The translations under genes were made by a program, and so were the position numbers. A stretch of 10,294 nucleotides of DNA from Brevibacillus sp. (GTDB lineage: Bacteria > Bacillota > Bacilli > Brevibacillales > Brevibacillaceae): NCBI GenBank assembly GCA_029240815.1, contig JARDZO010000208.1, positions 1 through 10,294 on the forward strand, in the 5' to 3' direction. Shown here in pieces: positions 1 to 7,929 of the stretch. Position 1 is the first letter of the stretch; every line of letters starts with the position of its first letter. The notes under the pieces were generated by a model. That model was not told the DNA's origin and searched no databases. It saw only the letters and a list, made by a program, of their open reading frames with translations.

Positions 1-1080
1 TTTTACGATCGTCACGCTCATCCACTCTTTCTCGTTCAAGTTGATCTCGTAGGGAGAAGAGGTGGCAGAACCATCTGGATCTTGCAAGATGCGAATGGTC
101 GGTCGATTTACAGCCAAAGAGTTTACGTTTGAGACAACACCGACTTGTCCAGTGTTCAGTTGAACGGTTGTAGCAATCGGGTAAATCGCGACGTGTTGCA
201 AAAATACTCTCAGCAGGTCCAGATCAAAATAGGAGTTGCCTGTTGCAAACAAAAACTCGGTTGCATCGCTCGGTGTGTAGCTGTTGCGGAAAGGGCGCGG
301 CGAGATCAGGGCGTCATAAACGTCGGCAATCGCTACAATGCGCGCATACTCGTGAATGTTCTTGTCCGTGAGCTGCCGCGGATAACCGGAGCCGTCGTAT
401 CGTTCATGATGCTGCAGAGCACAGTGGGCAGAGACGACAGAGATATTGTACTGACTTCGCAAAATGTTGAAGCCATCTTCTGTATGATATTGAACCCGTT
501 TGCGTTCTTCGGCACTGAGCTCCGTCTTCCTGCTCCACAGTTCTTTGGGGACTTGTGTCATTCCGATATCAAATAAAAGGGCGCCGATCCCGAGCTCCAT
601 CAGCTGCTGCTGGTTATAGCCTTTGGCTAGACCAACGACTCCCGCCAGCACCGCCACATTCACGGCGTGGTGAAAAAAATAACCGTCCAGGACATGAAGA
701 TGCGAGAGGTTGACCAATACATCCCGTCGACCGCTCAAGTCGGTGATGATTTCCCGGAACACCTTTTGAAAAGTGGACCCAAAGTCAGGCAGAGACGTAC
801 GTCGCTTCACCAGAGGCTGGTCCATCAAGGTCGTCATGGTCTTGTAGACAGCATCAACGGCCTCTTTTCGGGTCTCATCACGAATGGCATCTTCCGGGAT
901 GATATCTTCGGTATGCTTGTCTTGAATGTAGAGCGTGTCGATACCCAATTGAACAAGCCGGTCGATGTAGCGCGAAGTCAGTTCTACTCCTAGACCCAGC
1001 AGAACATTCCCATTTTCCAGGAATACACTTTTTGCTACTACATCGCCCGGCTTAACCGAGGAAATATGCAATTTTCTCAC
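1..1080 (-). CDS. HD-GYP domain protein with degenerate HD motif (3' end outside window)
   Basis: The visible 360 residues start at a GTG at 1080 (V-R-K-L-H-I-S-S); no other in-frame start lies nearby and the ribosome binding site is weak. Residues 1-125 are an N-terminal region typical of Firmicute HD-GYP proteins. The HD-GYP domain covers about 130-280: HH137-138, the HD position at 170-171, H199, HHE 224-226, DGSGYP 229-234 (the GYP signature) and D253 in IADVYDA. A beta-rich tail follows and runs off the left edge. Family members hydrolyse cyclic di-GMP using a metal cluster. Here the first HD residue is Phe170 (LLFDIGM), so a metal ligand is missing and catalysis may be lost or altered. 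The gene lies 111 bases downstream of the MerR-type gene on the same strand. HD-GYP membership is clear; activity is uncertain. Confidence 0.9.
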   Translation of the reverse strand, partial: MRKLHISSVKPGDVVAKSVFLENGNVLLGLGVELTSRYIDRLVQLGIDTLYIQDKHTEDIIPEDAIRDETRKEAVDAVYKTMTTLMDQPLVKRRTSLPDFGSTFQKVFREIITDLSGRRDVLVNLSHLHVLDGYFFHHAVNVAVLAGVVGLAKGYNQQQLMELGIGALLFDIGMTQVPKELWSRKTELSAEERKRVQYHTEDGFNILRSQYNISVVSAHCALQHHERYDGSGYPRQLTDKNIHEYARIVAIADVYDALISPRPFRNSYTPSDATEFLFATGNSYFDLDLLRVFLQHVAIYPIATTVQLNTGQVGVVSNVNSLAVNRPTIRILQDPDGSATSSPYEINLNEKEWMSVTIVK

Positions 1081-1191
1081 GACGAAAGCCCCAGTCCTTT
1101 TCTTGTTGAAATGTAAATCTTCCTGATTTTCCGGTAATTCAGATAGTACAAATATAGCATAAGAAAAGGAGGGAGACTACTACTTACCCAG

Positions 1192-1809
1192 TTAATGTTC
1201 TGCAGCCCGGTCGGAACGGGTAAACCAGCGGAAAGGATTCAGCGACCAGCGAGGCTCATGACGAGCATACCGTTCCTTGCGTCGGGTCAGACGCTGCTGC
1301 ATCAGATCCATTTCAAACGTGACGCGACGGATTTCCAGACGCAGGGACTCCTGCATTTCTTCAATGTCCGTAATTTTTTGCAAGATGGTCGACTGCATGT
1401 GGTTGAGAGAAGTCAATTGAGTGAGCTCATTTTGAAACTGGATCAGTGCATCCTGGACGCTTCGCTCCATTTCACGCATTCCCGGATCCAGCTTGTTGGA
1501 GGCAGCAAGAGTAATTGCTGTTTCTTCTGCTGAGGACAGCTCAGCCGACAAGAGCATTTCTTCCGGAATTCGTCCTTCATCAATGAACTGCCGTTGAATT
1601 TCGCGTAGGGAGCTGTTCCCGCTATCTTTTCGTTCTTTTACTTCTTTCAGTAGAGTAAAGCCGTTTTCGCTGATCAAATAGTGACCCTGCGGATTTTTCA
1701 GTCGCTCATGTGCAGGTACGAACAAGTCCAGCCAGTTACGCAGTGTACGAACGTGCACGTCAAGGCGATCAGCTACCTCTTTCGAAGCCATCCAAACTTG
1801 TACATCCAT
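1192..1809 (-). CDS. MerR-type HTH and coiled-coil protein, RacA-like
   Basis: 205 residues; the ATG at 1809 has an AAGGAG ribosome binding site nine bases upstream. Residues 6-50 form a MerR-like winged helix-turn-helix (MASKEVADRLDVHVRTLRNW, then GHYLISENG in the wing). Residues 55-85 are a basic helical linker and about 112-175 is a heptad-rich coiled coil (MQSTILQKITDIEEMQ). The protein ends in a basic aromatic tail, RWSLNPFRWFTR, at 187-198. True MerR regulators usually have an effector domain after a short dimerisation helix; none is seen here. HTH plus long coiled coil plus basic tail is the arrangement of RacA, which anchors the chromosome at the cell pole during Bacillus sporulation. 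The RacA role is inferred from architecture only; it could also be a plain regulator. It diverges from the ZIP gene. Confidence 0.85.
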   Translation of the reverse strand: MDVQVWMASKEVADRLDVHVRTLRNWLDLFVPAHERLKNPQGHYLISENGFTLLKEVKERKDSGNSSLREIQRQFIDEGRIPEEMLLSAELSSAEETAITLAASNKLDPGMREMERSVQDALIQFQNELTQLTSLNHMQSTILQKITDIEEMQESLRLEIRRVTFEMDLMQQRLTRRKERYARHEPRWSLNPFRWFTRSDRAAEH

Positions 1810-1852
1810 CCCGAATCACTCCTTTTTTCCCCTCGGTATTCCCGGTGGAGTC

Positions 1853-1858
1853 ATTATA
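1853..1858 (-). promoter_or_regulatory. -10 box for the RacA-like gene
   Basis: On the minus strand this reads TATAAT, 43 bases before the ATG at 1809 and upstream of its AAGGAG site. There is no good TTGACA-like box at 16-18 bases (CTCTTA at 17), so the promoter may need an activator or another sigma factor. A consensus TTGACA on this strand at 1950-1945 is too far away to pair with it. Confidence 0.45.
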
Positions 1859-1943
1859 GCACCATTTTTTCCGGGTAAGAGAGAATCGACAAAGGTTCTA
1901 AAAACTAGTGTGGATTCGTCTGTTTTGGACAGTTCTGCGTTTT

Positions 1944-1971
1944 TTGTCAAATGAGTGTACAGACTCATAAT
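1944..1971 (+). promoter_or_regulatory. SigA-type promoter of the ZIP gene with inverted repeat in the spacer
   Basis: TTGTCA (1944-1949) and CATAAT (1966-1971) are separated by 16 bases, giving a transcription start near 1978 and a leader of about 55 bases before the ATG at 2034. The spacer holds a perfect inverted repeat, ATGAGT (1951-1956) and ACTCAT (1963-1968), with six bases between the arms; the right arm enters the -10 box. A protein bound there would block RNA polymerase, so it is a candidate operator. It does not look like the known Zur or MntR boxes. Confidence 0.55.
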
Positions 1972-2033
1972 GACCGGGACAGGCGCGTACAATGGAAGGG
2001 ACCTAACCATCATGGCGAGGAGAGGACCGCACG

Positions 2034-2756
2034 ATGCCACCTGTCTTCTGGATTGTCTTGTTATCTGCCGCTGCTGCCAGTAGTATCGGCGGACTTTTAT
2101 TATGTTGGCGCGCCTGGTCGGAGGAAGCTTTATTTGCCATGATCAGTGCGGGAGCTGGGCTTTTGCTGGCTATCACGATGCTGGACTTGCTGCCACACGT
2201 CCTAGAAGGCGAAAACCACCGGATGATGCCCTTTGTCCTGGTCGGATTTGGGGCGATATTTGCCATTGAAATGATTGGGAAGGCAGGAGGGGAGTTGGGT
2301 TCGACAAGCGTCATCGGGGTGTTGACAGGATTTTTGCTGCACGCTTTTGTCGAAGGTGTCTCTCTGACTGCGAGCCTGCGAATGGACACAGAAGTAGGCG
2401 TATCTGTTTTGCTGGCAATGCTGCTCCACAAGATTCCGGATGGCGTAACAGTCGCGTCCTTGCTTCTCGCGGCTACACGCTCTCGGCGAAAGGCGTTTTG
2501 GGGAGCTACCTCGCTCGGGATTGCTACGATTGTAGGTGCCTGCAGCATGGGAGCAGTCGAGAAGATTTTCCCGCCTGCCTGGTCACCAGTGATGCTCGCG
2601 ATTACGACGGGGATCTTTTTGTACGTTTCTGCAAGCCATCTCGTCCCTTATATTCAACATGCGAGGAAGGCGCAGCTGGGGGTGTACTTTTTTGGGGCAA
2701 TCCTCGCTTATATGATGCTGACTGCGTATTTGTCCGGTAATCATGCACATGCATAA
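2034..2756 (+). CDS. ZIP-family divalent metal transporter
   Basis: 240 residues, almost entirely hydrophobic, with about eight membrane segments; the ATG at 2034 follows GAGGAGAGG by eight bases. ZIP proteins move Zn2+, Mn2+ or Fe2+ into the cytoplasm. The two metal-binding helices are visible: HAFVEG (H103, E107) in the fourth segment and HKIPDG (H132, D136) in the fifth. The family usually has HxxPEG in the fifth, so D136 is a conservative change at a metal ligand. LDLLPH at 51-55 matches the second segment. The cytoplasmic loop between the third and fourth segments is short and lacks the usual histidines; the C-terminus ends in NHAHA. Transcribed alone from its own promoter, divergent from the RacA-like gene. 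Family assignment is firm; the metal is not known. Confidence 0.9.
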   Translation: MPPVFWIVLLSAAAASSIGGLLLCWRAWSEEALFAMISAGAGLLLAITMLDLLPHVLEGENHRMMPFVLVGFGAIFAIEMIGKAGGELGSTSVIGVLTGFLLHAFVEGVSLTASLRMDTEVGVSVLLAMLLHKIPDGVTVASLLLAATRSRRKAFWGATSLGIATIVGACSMGAVEKIFPPAWSPVMLAITTGIFLYVSASHLVPYIQHARKAQLGVYFFGAILAYMMLTAYLSGNHAHA

Positions 2757-2760
2757 ATGG

Positions 2761-2789
2761 TCCTTTCTTTTGCCAGTCTAAGAAAAGGA
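2761..2789 (+). other. Weak hairpin after the ZIP gene
   Basis: TCCTTTCTT (2761-2769) can pair with AAGAAAAGGA (2780-2789), leaving one bulged A and a nine-base loop. It sits five bases after the ZIP stop, where a terminator would be expected, but no T-run follows. It overlaps a second small pairing, TGCCA with TGGCA. It may slow or partly end transcription; read-through into the next small ORF is likely. Confidence 0.25.
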
Positions 2790-2823
2790 TGGCAGGAAGA
2801 CTGAGCAAGAAAGGGCTGACCAC

Positions 2824-2964
2824 ATGAATCGGGTACAAGGACAAGAACAGTTGGAAGAATCCGTACAACGACAGGCTGAATTCCCGGAAACAGGGACGTC
2901 ACTCAATCCGATGGAAGAAACGTGGTGGGAAGCTTCGACACAATCCCACACAGGCAGTGAGTAG
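2824..2964 (+). CDS. Hypothetical 46-residue protein
   Basis: A short ORF, ATG at 2824 to TAG at 2962-2964, preceded by AAAGGG with about eight or nine bases spacing, which is a good ribosome binding site. The product starts MNRVQGQEQLEESVQRQ and is acidic, rich in Gln and Glu, with a WW pair near residue 34-35 and no Cys, membrane segment or signal peptide. It lies between the ZIP gene and fabI on the same strand, 67 bases after the ZIP stop. I do not recognise it. Its hydrophilic, probably disordered composition would fit one of the many small proteins of spore formers, but nothing proves that. The main argument for it is the ribosome binding site; it could still be chance. Confidence 0.45.
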   Translation: MNRVQGQEQLEESVQRQAEFPETGTSLNPMEETWWEASTQSHTGSE

Positions 2965-2995
2965 AGAGTCGGACAACCCCCTTTTTCCATACTCG

Positions 2996-3021
2996 TAACC
3001 GTGGACAAGATCGGTTATAAT
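2996..3021 (+). promoter_or_regulatory. fabI -10 box with overlapping inverted repeat
   Basis: TATAAT at 3016-3021 lies 33 bases before the fabI ATG. No good -35 box is found 16-18 bases upstream (TCGTAA at 17). A perfect inverted repeat, TAACCG (2996-3001) and CGGTTA (3012-3017), spans the spacer and touches the -10 box, the position of a repressor operator. In Bacillus subtilis fabI is controlled by FapR; I see no match here to the FapR site. Confidence 0.45.
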
Positions 3022-3054
3022 GTGGAATATGTTGGAAAGGGGCCGATGCATGCT

Positions 3055-3828
3055 ATGAATACATTGTTAGAGGGGAAAAACATCGTAATCATGGGAGTGG
3101 CTAACCATCGCAGCATTGCTTGGGGAATCGCCCAATCCCTACACAAGGCTGGTGCCAATCTGATCTTTACCTACCAGGGAGAGCGTCTACGCGAGAACGT
3201 AGCGGAGCTGTCCGCAAAACTGGGCAAGGAATCTCTCTTGGTCAACTGCGACGTCTCCCGCGATGAAGACGTGGAAGCAGCCTTCGCTGTGATCCGGGAA
3301 CATGTCGGCGTCATTCATGGACTGGCTCATTGCATCGCATTTGCCAAGACCGAAGAACTCGAAGGGGAGTATGTCAATACGTCCCGTGAAGGGTATGCGC
3401 TGGCGCAGGACATCAGTGCCTATTCGCTGGTAGCTGTCGCTCGGGCTGCGCGTCCGCTGATGACAGAAGGAGGCAGCATCGTCACCATGACCTACTTGGG
3501 CGGGGAGCGGGCTGTTCCGAATTACAATGTCATGGGGGTAGCAAAAGCGGCTCTGGATGCTTCCGTACGCTATTTGGCAAATGATCTGGGAAAAGAAAAC
3601 ATCCGTGTCAATGCCATTTCGGCTGGACCCATTCGTACGCTCGCTGCAAAAGGAATTCGAAATTTTAACTCCGTTCTAAAAGAAATTGAAGAAAAAGCGC
3701 CATTGCGTCGGACCATCGATCAATCTGAGGTGGGCGACACGGCACTGTTCCTGTTCAGCAGCTTGTCCCGTGGTATTACGGGTGAGATCTTGCACGTGGA
3801 TGCAGGCTACAGCATTATGGGCGGCTAA
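3055..3828 (+). CDS. fabI: Enoyl-[acyl-carrier-protein] reductase (NADH) FabI
   Basis: 257 residues, the usual FabI length. It reduces enoyl-ACP in the last step of each fatty acid elongation cycle in the cytosol. Visible: the dinucleotide-binding GVANHRSIAWG at 14-24, CDVS at 66-69, the catalytic Tyr147 in TYLGG and Tyr157-x6-Lys164 (YNVMGVAK), and ISAGPIRTLAAKGI at 188-201 covering the substrate-binding loop. The ORF is open back to a GTG at 3001, but that lies upstream of the -10 box. ATG at 3055 gives MNTLLEG, aligning with MNFSLEG of B. subtilis FabI; ATG at 3046 is closer to the GGAAAGG site and cannot be excluded (three extra residues). It is the target of triclosan and related inhibitors. 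It ends in a strong hairpin facing the helicase gene. Confidence 0.96.
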   Translation: MNTLLEGKNIVIMGVANHRSIAWGIAQSLHKAGANLIFTYQGERLRENVAELSAKLGKESLLVNCDVSRDEDVEAAFAVIREHVGVIHGLAHCIAFAKTEELEGEYVNTSREGYALAQDISAYSLVAVARAARPLMTEGGSIVTMTYLGGERAVPNYNVMGVAKAALDASVRYLANDLGKENIRVNAISAGPIRTLAAKGIRNFNSVLKEIEEKAPLRRTIDQSEVGDTALFLFSSLSRGITGEILHVDAGYSIMGG

Positions 3829-3843
3829 TATCGATACATGCAT

Positions 3844-3901
3844 AACAGGCTCACCTTCTGCGCACACTTTACGTAAATGCGAGGAAGGGAGCCTGTTTCT
3901 T
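3844..3901 (+). terminator. Rho-independent terminator of fabI
   Basis: AACAGGCTC (3844-3852) pairs with GAGCCTGTT (3889-3897), and the stem continues with CCTTC (3854-3858) and GAAGG (3884-3888) after one bulged A. CGCA (3861-3864) with TGCG (3878-3881) adds an inner stem. TTCTT follows. It starts 15 bases after the fabI stop. On the minus strand no T-run follows the hairpin, so it probably serves the helicase transcript less well. Confidence 0.8.
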
Positions 3902-3964
3902 ATGTTTCCATTGATTACGAATATGGAAGAATTCTTGATTTATATGGGTGGAGGCTTCCAGTAT

Positions 3965-6298
3965 CTACCTGCCCATTTCAGCGACGAAGCGGGAGATCCT
4001 GGTCTTTCTGCCGAATCGCTCACGGGGAATCCCGATGCACAAGCTGTGGCGGGCCCGGGTAATCGCGACGTATAGGAGCCTGCGTTCTTCCTCGAGTGCT
4101 GCACTTCCGCCTTTTCGCAGCTCGTCCAGCGTGTACTCGTGAGGCAAGGCGCCTTCGACCAAATCCGGCAAAAAGACATGGTCATATTCCAGACCTTTTG
4201 CCCGATGTATACTTAATACATGAACTGCTTCATCTGGGAGTGGACGCTGTGTGCGCCACTCTTTTTCGCGTAAAGCCATCTGGTCGATGTAGTGGAGAAA
4301 ATCGGCTACCGTCGCATGTCTCTTGGCCGCAGCCAATATTTGCTGCAGTTCGTCACTCCAGCGATCTTTGCCGTCTTCCCGATTTTTCGCTCGCTTCTTT
4401 AAATATTCGCGAAGCTTGCCATCCTCAAAAATCAGTTCCAATGCCTGTGCAGGCGAACACTCTCGGCAGGAAGTGAGGATGTCGGTTACCGCCTGTAAAT
4501 GCTTGCGCTGATAAGGCTTGAGCTGCGTCATTTGCGGAAGGACGTGGAGAATAGGGAGATCCTCCAATATCGCCTGGCTGCGCAGCACATTCCACATCTC
4601 TTGGGAAATGTAGAGCGTAGGCAGAATTTCTTTTAGCGCGTCCGTATCATCCGGATTCATGGCCAGGCGTAAATATTGCAACGTCCAGCGAACCGTCTGC
4701 CGCTGATAGAAGGAATCTTCCTCCTGTGTGTAGTGGAAAGGGATGCCTGCTTCACTCAGGCGTTCCAGAATCGGACGAGCCGATTCATTCGTGCGATACA
4801 AGATGGCGCATTCGCCTAAAATGGCACCTTGTTCTTGCCGATGGATAATTTCATCGACGATGCGAGAGGCTTGTTCTTCCTCGTCCTCCGGCTCGAAAAG
4901 ATACGTATCTCCTTCTTCGATGTGAAAGGAGCGGCATTCTTTTTCCCATCGCTCCCGGTTGTGGCCGATCAAGGAATAACCGAGACTGACGATGGAGGAG
5001 TGGGAGCGGTAATTGACTTCCAGTGTGATCGTCTGGGCTTCAGGAAAGTCTTTGGTAAAACCCAATATGTATTGCGGATCACTGCCGCGAAATCCGTAAA
5101 TAGACTGATCGTCGTCACCAATGACGCACAGATTGTTCTGCGGAGCAGCCAGCAGCTTGACGGTCTCATATTGGATGCGGTTTATATCCTGAAACTCGTC
5201 GATCATCACGTGGGTGAGTCGTTCCTGATAACGGCGCAAGAGCTGGGAATCCTCTCGCAGCATCTCGTAGCAGCCGATCAGCATGTCGTCAAAGTCGAAC
5301 CAGTTATGCTTTTTCTTCGCTTCCTCATAGAGCGGATAAAGCTGCTGTGCCTGTCTCTCCGTATCGTTCGCAGGTTCCCGATAAGCCACATCATGAGGCA
5401 GAATATATTCATTTTTCCAGCGGCTGATGACGCCGAGCGCATCGAGGGCTTCATTTTCCTTCAGCGTCAACAGATCGTCATGACCCAAAAGCGCTCCTGT
5501 TTCCCGCAGAAGTCGCCACTTTTGCCATTCTTTTTTCAAAAGGCGTTGCTGGTCCCACAGAGAAGGCTGATGGTGCAGAAGCATCCGATAGAAGATACTG
5601 TGAAACGTACCAGCCACCAGTTCGCGCGCTTGTCCAGGAAGTAGCTGCCGGGCAATGCGCTGGCGAATTTCCTCGGCAGCCTTGGTCGTAAAAGTAACCA
5701 CCATGATCTTCTTGGGCTCGACGTCGAGATCCTGGATGAGGTGAGCCGTGCGGGCAGTCATCACGCGCGTCTTGCCGCTTCCGGCTCCAGCCAAAATGAG
5801 CAGGGGACCTTCTGTCGTATGGACCGCACGTTGCTGCCCAGGATGCAGCGGTTCATTGCGCTTTTGCTCTGCGAGATGCTGAATGCTCTTTTTGGGCGTC
5901 AGTCTTTTACGAAAGATGGGTGGCTTGGGAGCTGGAGGAGCCACCGTAACAGTGCTTCCGATCGTTCGTTTTTTGGGCAAGCGAAAGGAACCGATCGACT
6001 CGGTGTCTTCCTCTATGTCTTCTTCAGCGGGCTTGTCCTCGAAGAGCGGAGCCGTCGCTGCTGCGGCTTCCTCCTGTGCTTGCAACCAATCGGGGGGCAA
6101 GACGGAGCCAGGACAAGACACTCCCTCAGGATGAGCGAAGTACGGTTCAAAGGAGATTCCTGCGATCAGGCGCAAAGGCGATGCACAGGCTGGACAGCGT
6201 ACCTGGTCCTGTCGTGCTGCCATTCGCCAAAACGGTATGCGGTTGTAGGTCTCCGGTTGCAACAGGATGGGTTTGTCGTCGAGAAAGGCATGTTTCAT
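3965..6298 (-). CDS. UvrD/PcrA-family helicase with CoiA-like zinc-ribbon N-terminus (YjcD-like)
   Basis: 777 residues; the ATG at 6298 has GAGGTG about five bases upstream. Superfamily 1A helicase motifs, in order: LHPGQQRAV at 151-159 (Q motif), AGAGSGKT at 170-177 (Walker A), TFTTKAA at 202-208, DEFQD at 367-371 (Walker B), GDDDQSIYGFRG at 394-405, NYRS at 429-432, LSIHRAKGLEYDHVF at 695-709 and RRLLYVAITRAR at 739-750. All are intact, so it should be an active ATP-driven 3'-5' DNA translocase. Residues 1-70 are an extra domain with CPAC (35-38), YFAH (53-56) and C62, like the N-terminal region of the competence protein CoiA; an acidic and proline-rich linker follows (86-135). No nuclease domain is seen. 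B. subtilis YjcD, a PcrA paralogue of unknown role, is the likely relative. The CorC-type gene upstream is separated by a terminator. Confidence 0.93.
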   Translation of the reverse strand: MKHAFLDDKPILLQPETYNRIPFWRMAARQDQVRCPACASPLRLIAGISFEPYFAHPEGVSCPGSVLPPDWLQAQEEAAAATAPLFEDKPAEEDIEEDTESIGSFRLPKKRTIGSTVTVAPPAPKPPIFRKRLTPKKSIQHLAEQKRNEPLHPGQQRAVHTTEGPLLILAGAGSGKTRVMTARTAHLIQDLDVEPKKIMVVTFTTKAAEEIRQRIARQLLPGQARELVAGTFHSIFYRMLLHHQPSLWDQQRLLKKEWQKWRLLRETGALLGHDDLLTLKENEALDALGVISRWKNEYILPHDVAYREPANDTERQAQQLYPLYEEAKKKHNWFDFDDMLIGCYEMLREDSQLLRRYQERLTHVMIDEFQDINRIQYETVKLLAAPQNNLCVIGDDDQSIYGFRGSDPQYILGFTKDFPEAQTITLEVNYRSHSSIVSLGYSLIGHNRERWEKECRSFHIEEGDTYLFEPEDEEEQASRIVDEIIHRQEQGAILGECAILYRTNESARPILERLSEAGIPFHYTQEEDSFYQRQTVRWTLQYLRLAMNPDDTDALKEILPTLYISQEMWNVLRSQAILEDLPILHVLPQMTQLKPYQRKHLQAVTDILTSCRECSPAQALELIFEDGKLREYLKKRAKNREDGKDRWSDELQQILAAAKRHATVADFLHYIDQMALREKEWRTQRPLPDEAVHVLSIHRAKGLEYDHVFLPDLVEGALPHEYTLDELRKGGSAALEEERRLLYVAITRARHSLCIGIPRERFGRKTRISRFVAEMGR

Positions 6299-6330
6299 CA
6301 GGACACCTCAGGTTGATAGTAAGGATGAAA

Positions 6331-6362
6331 GAAGAAGTGCCCCCTGGCCGCAGGGGACACTT
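6331..6362 (-). terminator. Rho-independent terminator of the CorC-type gene
   Basis: On the minus strand a 12-pair stem, AAGTGTCCCCTG (6362-6351) with CAGGGGGCACTT (6346-6335), has one G-U pair and a four-base loop, followed by CTTCTTTC. It lies 17 bases past the CorC-type stop and 37 bases before the helicase ATG. Either the helicase depends on read-through or it has a promoter I cannot find in the short gap. Confidence 0.75.
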
Positions 6363-6379
6363 GCCAACTTGTTGTGTCG

Positions 6380-7736
<1,357 letters not shown>

Positions 7737-7744
<8 letters not shown>

Positions 7745-7841
7745 GCATACCTCCAGCCTCCCGCTGTGCGAAAGGAGGAGAATTCACCTCCGTCTGATTG
7801 AGAATGGTAATTCCAATGTACGATGAAAGCCATGCAAACAT
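7737..7841 (-). CDS. Candidate 34-residue leader ORF overlapping the CorC-type start
   Basis: ATG at 7841, preceded by AAGGA with eight bases spacing, and only about 17 bases after the predicted transcription start (near 7858). The product begins MFAWLSSYIGITILNQ and ends SPPFAQREAGGMLG. Its last codons ATG CTT GGA TAG overlap the TTG GAT start of the CorC-type gene in another frame, an arrangement typical of translational coupling. It covers nearly the whole leader, including the GGAGG/CCTCC repeats. Leader peptides such as MgtL and CorL control Mg2+ transport genes in Salmonella, which makes the position suggestive. No homology is known to me; the ORF could be chance. Confidence 0.4.
7750..7791 (-). 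promoter_or_regulatory. Competing GGAGG/CCTCC pairings over the CorC-type ribosome binding site
   Basis: On the minus strand the leader reads GGAGG (7791-7787), CCTCC (7778-7774), GGGAGG (7762-7757) and GGAGG (7754-7750), the last being the ribosome binding site. The single CCTCC can pair with the first GGAGG, which leaves the site free, or with the second or third, which hides it. The layout resembles a translational switch, with movement of ribosomes on the leader ORF as a possible control. Stems are only five or six pairs, so this is an inference. Confidence 0.35.
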
Positions 7842-7864
7842 TCGTATCTTCCTTGTTACTGGAT

Positions 7865-7894
7865 AGTATACCAATAGGTCAACCGAACAGTCAA
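7865..7894 (-). promoter_or_regulatory. SigA-type promoter of the CorC-type gene
   Basis: On the minus strand TTGACT (7894-7889) and TATACT (7870-7865) are 18 bases apart, five of six matches to consensus in each box. The predicted start near 7858 gives a leader of about 115 bases. It is the best promoter in the window. No promoter of similar quality is seen on the plus strand for the divergent YitT-type gene. Confidence 0.65.
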
Positions 7895-7929
7895 AACGTT
7901 CCGACCTGTCAGAGCGCATTCAATAGGCG

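Noticed and set aside
145..993. Plus-strand frames opposite the HD-GYP gene
   Set aside because: The minus-strand frame carries the ordered HD-GYP motifs; the plus-strand frames have no recognisable content.
1081..1191. Terminator or promoter between the RacA-like and HD-GYP genes
   Set aside because: A small ATCTGA/TCAG pairing and several AT-rich hexamers are present but no stem with T-run and no -35/-10 pair stands out; the two genes may be cotranscribed.
2003..2548. Open frame of 181 codons on the minus strand opposite the ZIP gene
   Set aside because: Antisense shadow of a clear transporter gene; composition is that of a complement of hydrophobic codons and no start signal is seen.
3001..3054. 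Longer FabI starting at GTG 3001
   Set aside because: That start lies upstream of the TATAAT box, has no ribosome binding site, and the family N-terminus aligns with the ATG at 3055.
3686..4075. Plus-strand frame crossing the end of fabI
   Set aside because: It runs through the fabI terminator hairpin into the helicase gene and begins inside fabI without a ribosome binding site.
4829..5644. Open frame of 271 codons on the plus strand opposite the helicase gene
   Set aside because: It is fully antisense to intact helicase motifs, has no ribosome binding site at its start and its product looks like no known protein.
7745..7858. Known Mg2+ or Mn2+ riboswitch (M-box, yybP-ykoY) before the CorC-type gene
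   Set aside because: The leader is too short for an M-box and shows none of the conserved blocks I would expect; only the simple GGAGG/CCTCC pairings are visible.
7842..7919. Longer version of the leader ORF starting at 7919
   Set aside because: The extra part lies upstream of and across the predicted promoter, so it would not be in the transcript; the ATG at 7841 with AAGGA is preferred.
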